In this document: positions 61,651 through 64,000 of the stretch, piece after piece
Layout of the letters: every line of letters starts with the position of its first letter
Position numbering within the stretch: position 1 is the first letter of the stretch
From: Halorientalis sp. IM1011
GTDB lineage: Archaea; Halobacteriota; Halobacteria; Halobacteriales; Haloarculaceae
Direction: 5' to 3'
DNA: 64,000 bases
Assembly (NCBI RefSeq): GCF_001989615.1
Contig: NZ_CP019067.1
Span: forward strand, 2,356,001 to 2,420,000
Made by a program: the position numbers and the translations under genes
The notes under the pieces: model-generated
Databases searched by the model: none
Told to the model about the DNA's origin: nothing
The model's input: the letters and a program-made list of their open reading frames with translations, nothing else

Positions 61651-63138
61651 TCACAGGACGATCGTCTTCGTCGTCGTGAACGCGTCGATGGTGTAGCCGA
61701 TCCCCTCGCGGCCGATGCCCGAGTCCTTGACGCCACCGAAGGGGATGTCCCCGAGACCGTGTGAGGGGGTGCCGTTGATCCGGACCGCGCCGGCCTCGAT
61801 CCGATCGGCCAGCCGCATGGCGCGGTCGTGGTCGGACGTGAACACCGCCGCGTCCAGCCCGAGATCGCCCGCGTTCGCGATGTCGAGGGCCTCCCGTTCG
61901 TCCGCGAACGTCGTCACCACCGCAACGGGGCCGAACTGCTCTTCCTCGATCAGGCGGGCGTCGTGGGGTACGTCGGCCAGCAACGTCGGCTCGAAGAACT
62001 GCCCGTCTCTGTCGCCGTCCCCAGAACTCGGGGAGTTCTGGTGTGCTCGCAGATCCTCCGGGCCGGAGGATCTGCGACCCCCGCGGACCAGTTCTGCACC
62101 TCTCTCCACCGCGTCGTCGACCAGTTCCTCCACGTGGTCGGCCTGCTGTTCGGTGATGAGCGGGCCGAACGTCGTCTCCTCGTCGAAGAGATCGCCCGCG
62201 ATCCAGGTGTCCATCTCGGCGTCGAGGCGGTCGACCACCTCGTCGTGGACGGACTCGTGCGCGAGCACCCGGGAGACCGCCGAGCAGCGCTGGCCGGCGT
62301 ACTTGAAGGAGCCGCGCGCACACTGGCCGACCGCGTCGTCGAGGTCGGCGTCGGGAAAGATCAGAGCCGGCGCGTTCCCGCCCAGTTCCATGTGGAGCGT
62401 GACCATGCCGCTCTCGTCGGCGACGTGGTTTCCGGCCGCCGACGAGCCGGTCATGGCGATCGCGTCGATCCGGTCGTCGCCGGCGAGTGCGTCGCCGATC
62501 TCGCTGGCCCGGCCGGGGACGTAGTTGAACGCGCCCCGTGGCAGGTCGACGGCGTCGACCGCCTCGGCCAGCAGCGCCGCGCTCACCGGCGTCTGGGTGG
62601 CGGGTTTGAGGATGACTGGGTTGCCCGCGGCCAGCGCCGGCGCGACCTGCAGTGCCGTCGTCGACAGGGGGTAGTTGTACGGCGTGAGACAGAGGACGGT
62701 CCCGACGGGTTGGGGCTTGACGATGGCCTCCCAGCCCTCGTGGCCCGTGGTCGTCCCTTCGAGGTACTCGCCCTGCAGGTCGTGGACCTCCTCGACCGCG
62801 CGCCGGAACCGCTCGATTGCCGCCTCGACCTCGCCCCGCGCGCTCGTGATCGGCTTGCCCGCCTCGCGGACGATCACGGTCGCGAGTTCCTCCCGGCGGG
62901 CCGCCAGTTCGTCCGCGATCCGGTCGAGCCACTCGGCGCGCTCGACCAGCGTCGTCTCCCGCATGGGCCGCTCGGCGCTCCCCGCTATCGCGGCCGCTTC
63001 CCTCGCTTCGCCCGGCCCCGCCGCCCGGACGTGGGCGAACACCCCGCCCTCGGCGAGGTCGCGGACGTCGAGCGTTTCGCCGTCGCTCTCCCCCTCCCGG
63101 AGCACGTGATCCGTCGGCGCGTATCGTGTCGTGGCCAT
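61651..63138 (-). CDS. aldehyde dehydrogenase, GAPN-like
   Basis: 495 residues. Catalytic Cys285 (YAGQRCSA) and Glu251 (HMELGGNAP), NAD(P) region TGSSAAGNHVA, and the C-terminal SHGLGDIPFGGVKDSGIGREGI (Pro-Phe-Gly-Gly) that recalls non-phosphorylating glyceraldehyde-3-phosphate dehydrogenase. Next to pykA and KDG kinase, GAPN is a plausible role. Residues 355-376 form an insertion encoded by two DNA palindromes (62020-62041, 62048-62076) before DRDGQFFEPTLL. Start at 63138 (ATG). Confidence 0.88.
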   Translation of the reverse strand: MATTRYAPTDHVLREGESDGETLDVRDLAEGGVFAHVRAAGPGEAREAAAIAGSAERPMRETTLVERAEWLDRIADELAARREELATVIVREAGKPITSARGEVEAAIERFRRAVEEVHDLQGEYLEGTTTGHEGWEAIVKPQPVGTVLCLTPYNYPLSTTALQVAPALAAGNPVILKPATQTPVSAALLAEAVDAVDLPRGAFNYVPGRASEIGDALAGDDRIDAIAMTGSSAAGNHVADESGMVTLHMELGGNAPALIFPDADLDDAVGQCARGSFKYAGQRCSAVSRVLAHESVHDEVVDRLDAEMDTWIAGDLFDEETTFGPLITEQQADHVEELVDDAVERGAELVRGGRRSSGPEDLRAHQNSPSSGDGDRDGQFFEPTLLADVPHDARLIEEEQFGPVAVVTTFADEREALDIANAGDLGLDAAVFTSDHDRAMRLADRIEAGAVRINGTPSHGLGDIPFGGVKDSGIGREGIGYTIDAFTTTKTIVL

Positions 63139-63237
63139 GTCGGGGTCCCTAGCCGACCCCCGCGTAAAGGGTTCACTCGCGGCCGGGTGTCGGGGTCCGT
63201 TCCGGTTGGTTGCGCGCGGGCCGGTCGGCGCTCGCTC

Positions 63238-64000
63238 TCAGCGCTCGATCCCCTCGGTCCCGCCCTCGATCGTGTGCTCGACGGCCTCGGGCGTGACCAC
63301 TGCCGCGTCGCCGGGAATCGTCCGCTTCAGCGCCGCCGTCGCCGCGCCGTAGGTCAGCGCCTCTGGGACGGACCCACTCTGGAGTCGGCTCGCCAGAAAC
63401 CCGCCGACGAAGGCGTCGCCGGTGCCGACCGGGTGGGCGTCACCGGCGGAGATTGCCGGTTGTTCGTGGGTCTCGCCGTCGTGAACCGCGACCGCACCCT
63501 CGTCGCCGCGGGTCACTACGACCGTCTCGAAGTCCCGGTCGGCGGCGAGACGTTCGGCCGTCTCCGTCGGCGATCCCGCAAGCCCCAGCACCGTCTCGGC
63601 GTCCCGGTCGGCGACGACGAACACGTCGACCAGGTCGAGCAGATCGGTGATCGTCTCCCGCGCCCGGTCGGGCTCCCAGAGCTTCGAGCGGTAGTTCAGG
63701 TCGAAGACGGTCGTCGTGTCGGCCTCGCGGGCGATTTCCAGCAGGTCGGCGGTGGTCGTCGCGAGCGTCTCCGAGAGCGCGGGCGTGATCCCGGTCGTGT
63801 GGAAAGCATCCGCACGCTCGATCCGGTCGGTCGGGAGTTCCGCGGCCGTCGCGGTCCGGACGGCCGCGCCCTCGCGGTCGTAGATCACCGTCCGGCCGCG
63901 GGGCTGGTCGGCGCTCTCCAGGTAGTAGGTCCCCTGCCGGCCCTCCTCGGACAGGACGACCGCGGGCTCGACGCCGTGCTGGCGGAGCGCGGAGCGGACG
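63238..64000 (-). CDS. kdgK: 2-keto-3-deoxygluconate kinase (PfkB family), N-terminus cut by window edge
   Basis: 254 residues visible; the frame continues past 64000 (first visible residues VRSALRQHG). PfkB/ribokinase fold with NYRSKLW (substrate Arg), VFVVADRDAETVLGL, and the anion-hole/base motif GTGDAFVGGFLA with catalytic Asp (about 60 residues from the end). Phosphorylates KDG to KDPG in the semi-phosphorylative Entner-Doudoroff pathway. The beginning is outside the window. Confidence 0.9.
   Translation of the reverse strand, partial: VRSALRQHGVEPAVVLSEEGRQGTYYLESADQPRGRTVIYDREGAAVRTATAAELPTDRIERADAFHTTGITPALSETLATTTADLLEIAREADTTTVFDLNYRSKLWEPDRARETITDLLDLVDVFVVADRDAETVLGLAGSPTETAERLAADRDFETVVVTRGDEGAVAVHDGETHEQPAISAGDAHPVGTGDAFVGGFLASRLQSGSVPEALTYGAATAALKRTIPGDAAVVTPEAVEHTIEGGTEGIER

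Overview
The window is chromosomal DNA from a haloarchaeon (class Halobacteria). The evidence is very high GC, strongly acidic proteins, Tat-dependent lipoproteins, a CetZ tubulin-like protein, HalX response regulators, MptA, a GfcR-type regulator, an archaeal 20S proteasome, and TATA-like boxes about 27 bases upstream of start codons (leaderless transcription). No rRNA, CRISPR array or integrase was seen. I cannot fix the genus; a Haloarcula/Halomicrobium/Halorhabdus-like organism is a guess from protein flavour.

Layout. 1-5 kb: cofC (cut by the window edge), a membrane protein and cetZ1, then an SDR protein, a universal stress protein and thymidylate kinase. 5-6 kb: a TrkA-type K+ regulator flanked by two stand-alone RAM (Lrp/AsnC ligand-binding) proteins. 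7.3-8 kb: tRNA-Leu(UAA) followed by a tandem array of copies of its own 3' end. 8.2-14.8 kb: a five-gene peptide-type ABC importer whose last ATPase is unusually long. 15-20 kb: ferredoxin, DsrE-like lipoprotein, cyclophilin, degenerate KaiC-like protein, divergent TrpD-like protein and a HicBA toxin-antitoxin pair. 20-31 kb: MaoC protein, fused siroheme decarboxylase (heme synthesis), two HalX regulators with a histidine kinase, quinol-type nitric oxide reductase, MptA, a TrmB regulator and a YyaL-like thioredoxin-fold protein. 32-34 kb: tRNA-Ile(GAU) with a lone TnpB. 34-43 kb: a Tat-exported ceramidase-like protein, enoyl-CoA hydratase, the psmA-psmB operon, glutamate dehydrogenase, an FNT channel and a second TrmB protein. 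43-64 kb: a carbon-metabolism block.

The carbon block is coherent. It holds the regulator gfcR, KDPG/KDG aldolase (kdgA), gluconate dehydratase (gad), a Gfo/Idh/MocA sugar dehydrogenase, ROK sugar kinase, pyruvate kinase, a GAPN-like aldehyde dehydrogenase and KDG kinase (cut by the right edge). Together these cover most of a semi-phosphorylative Entner-Doudoroff route. glpABC and glpK for glycerol catabolism sit in the middle.

The most interesting signal lies between and inside genes. (1) At four loci (tRNA-Leu, ahb, mptA, the ROK kinase gene) the 3' end of a gene plus an adjoining hairpin is duplicated just downstream. At mptA the extra copy differs almost only at synonymous positions, so it diverged while it was still coding. 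(2) Five copies of a modular element share fixed T-tract boxes but carry hairpins of different sequence. (3) Palindromes sit in frame inside an aldehyde dehydrogenase gene and a histidine kinase gene, the latter between 16-base direct repeats. Together these suggest an active, poorly described hairpin-associated duplication process in this genome.
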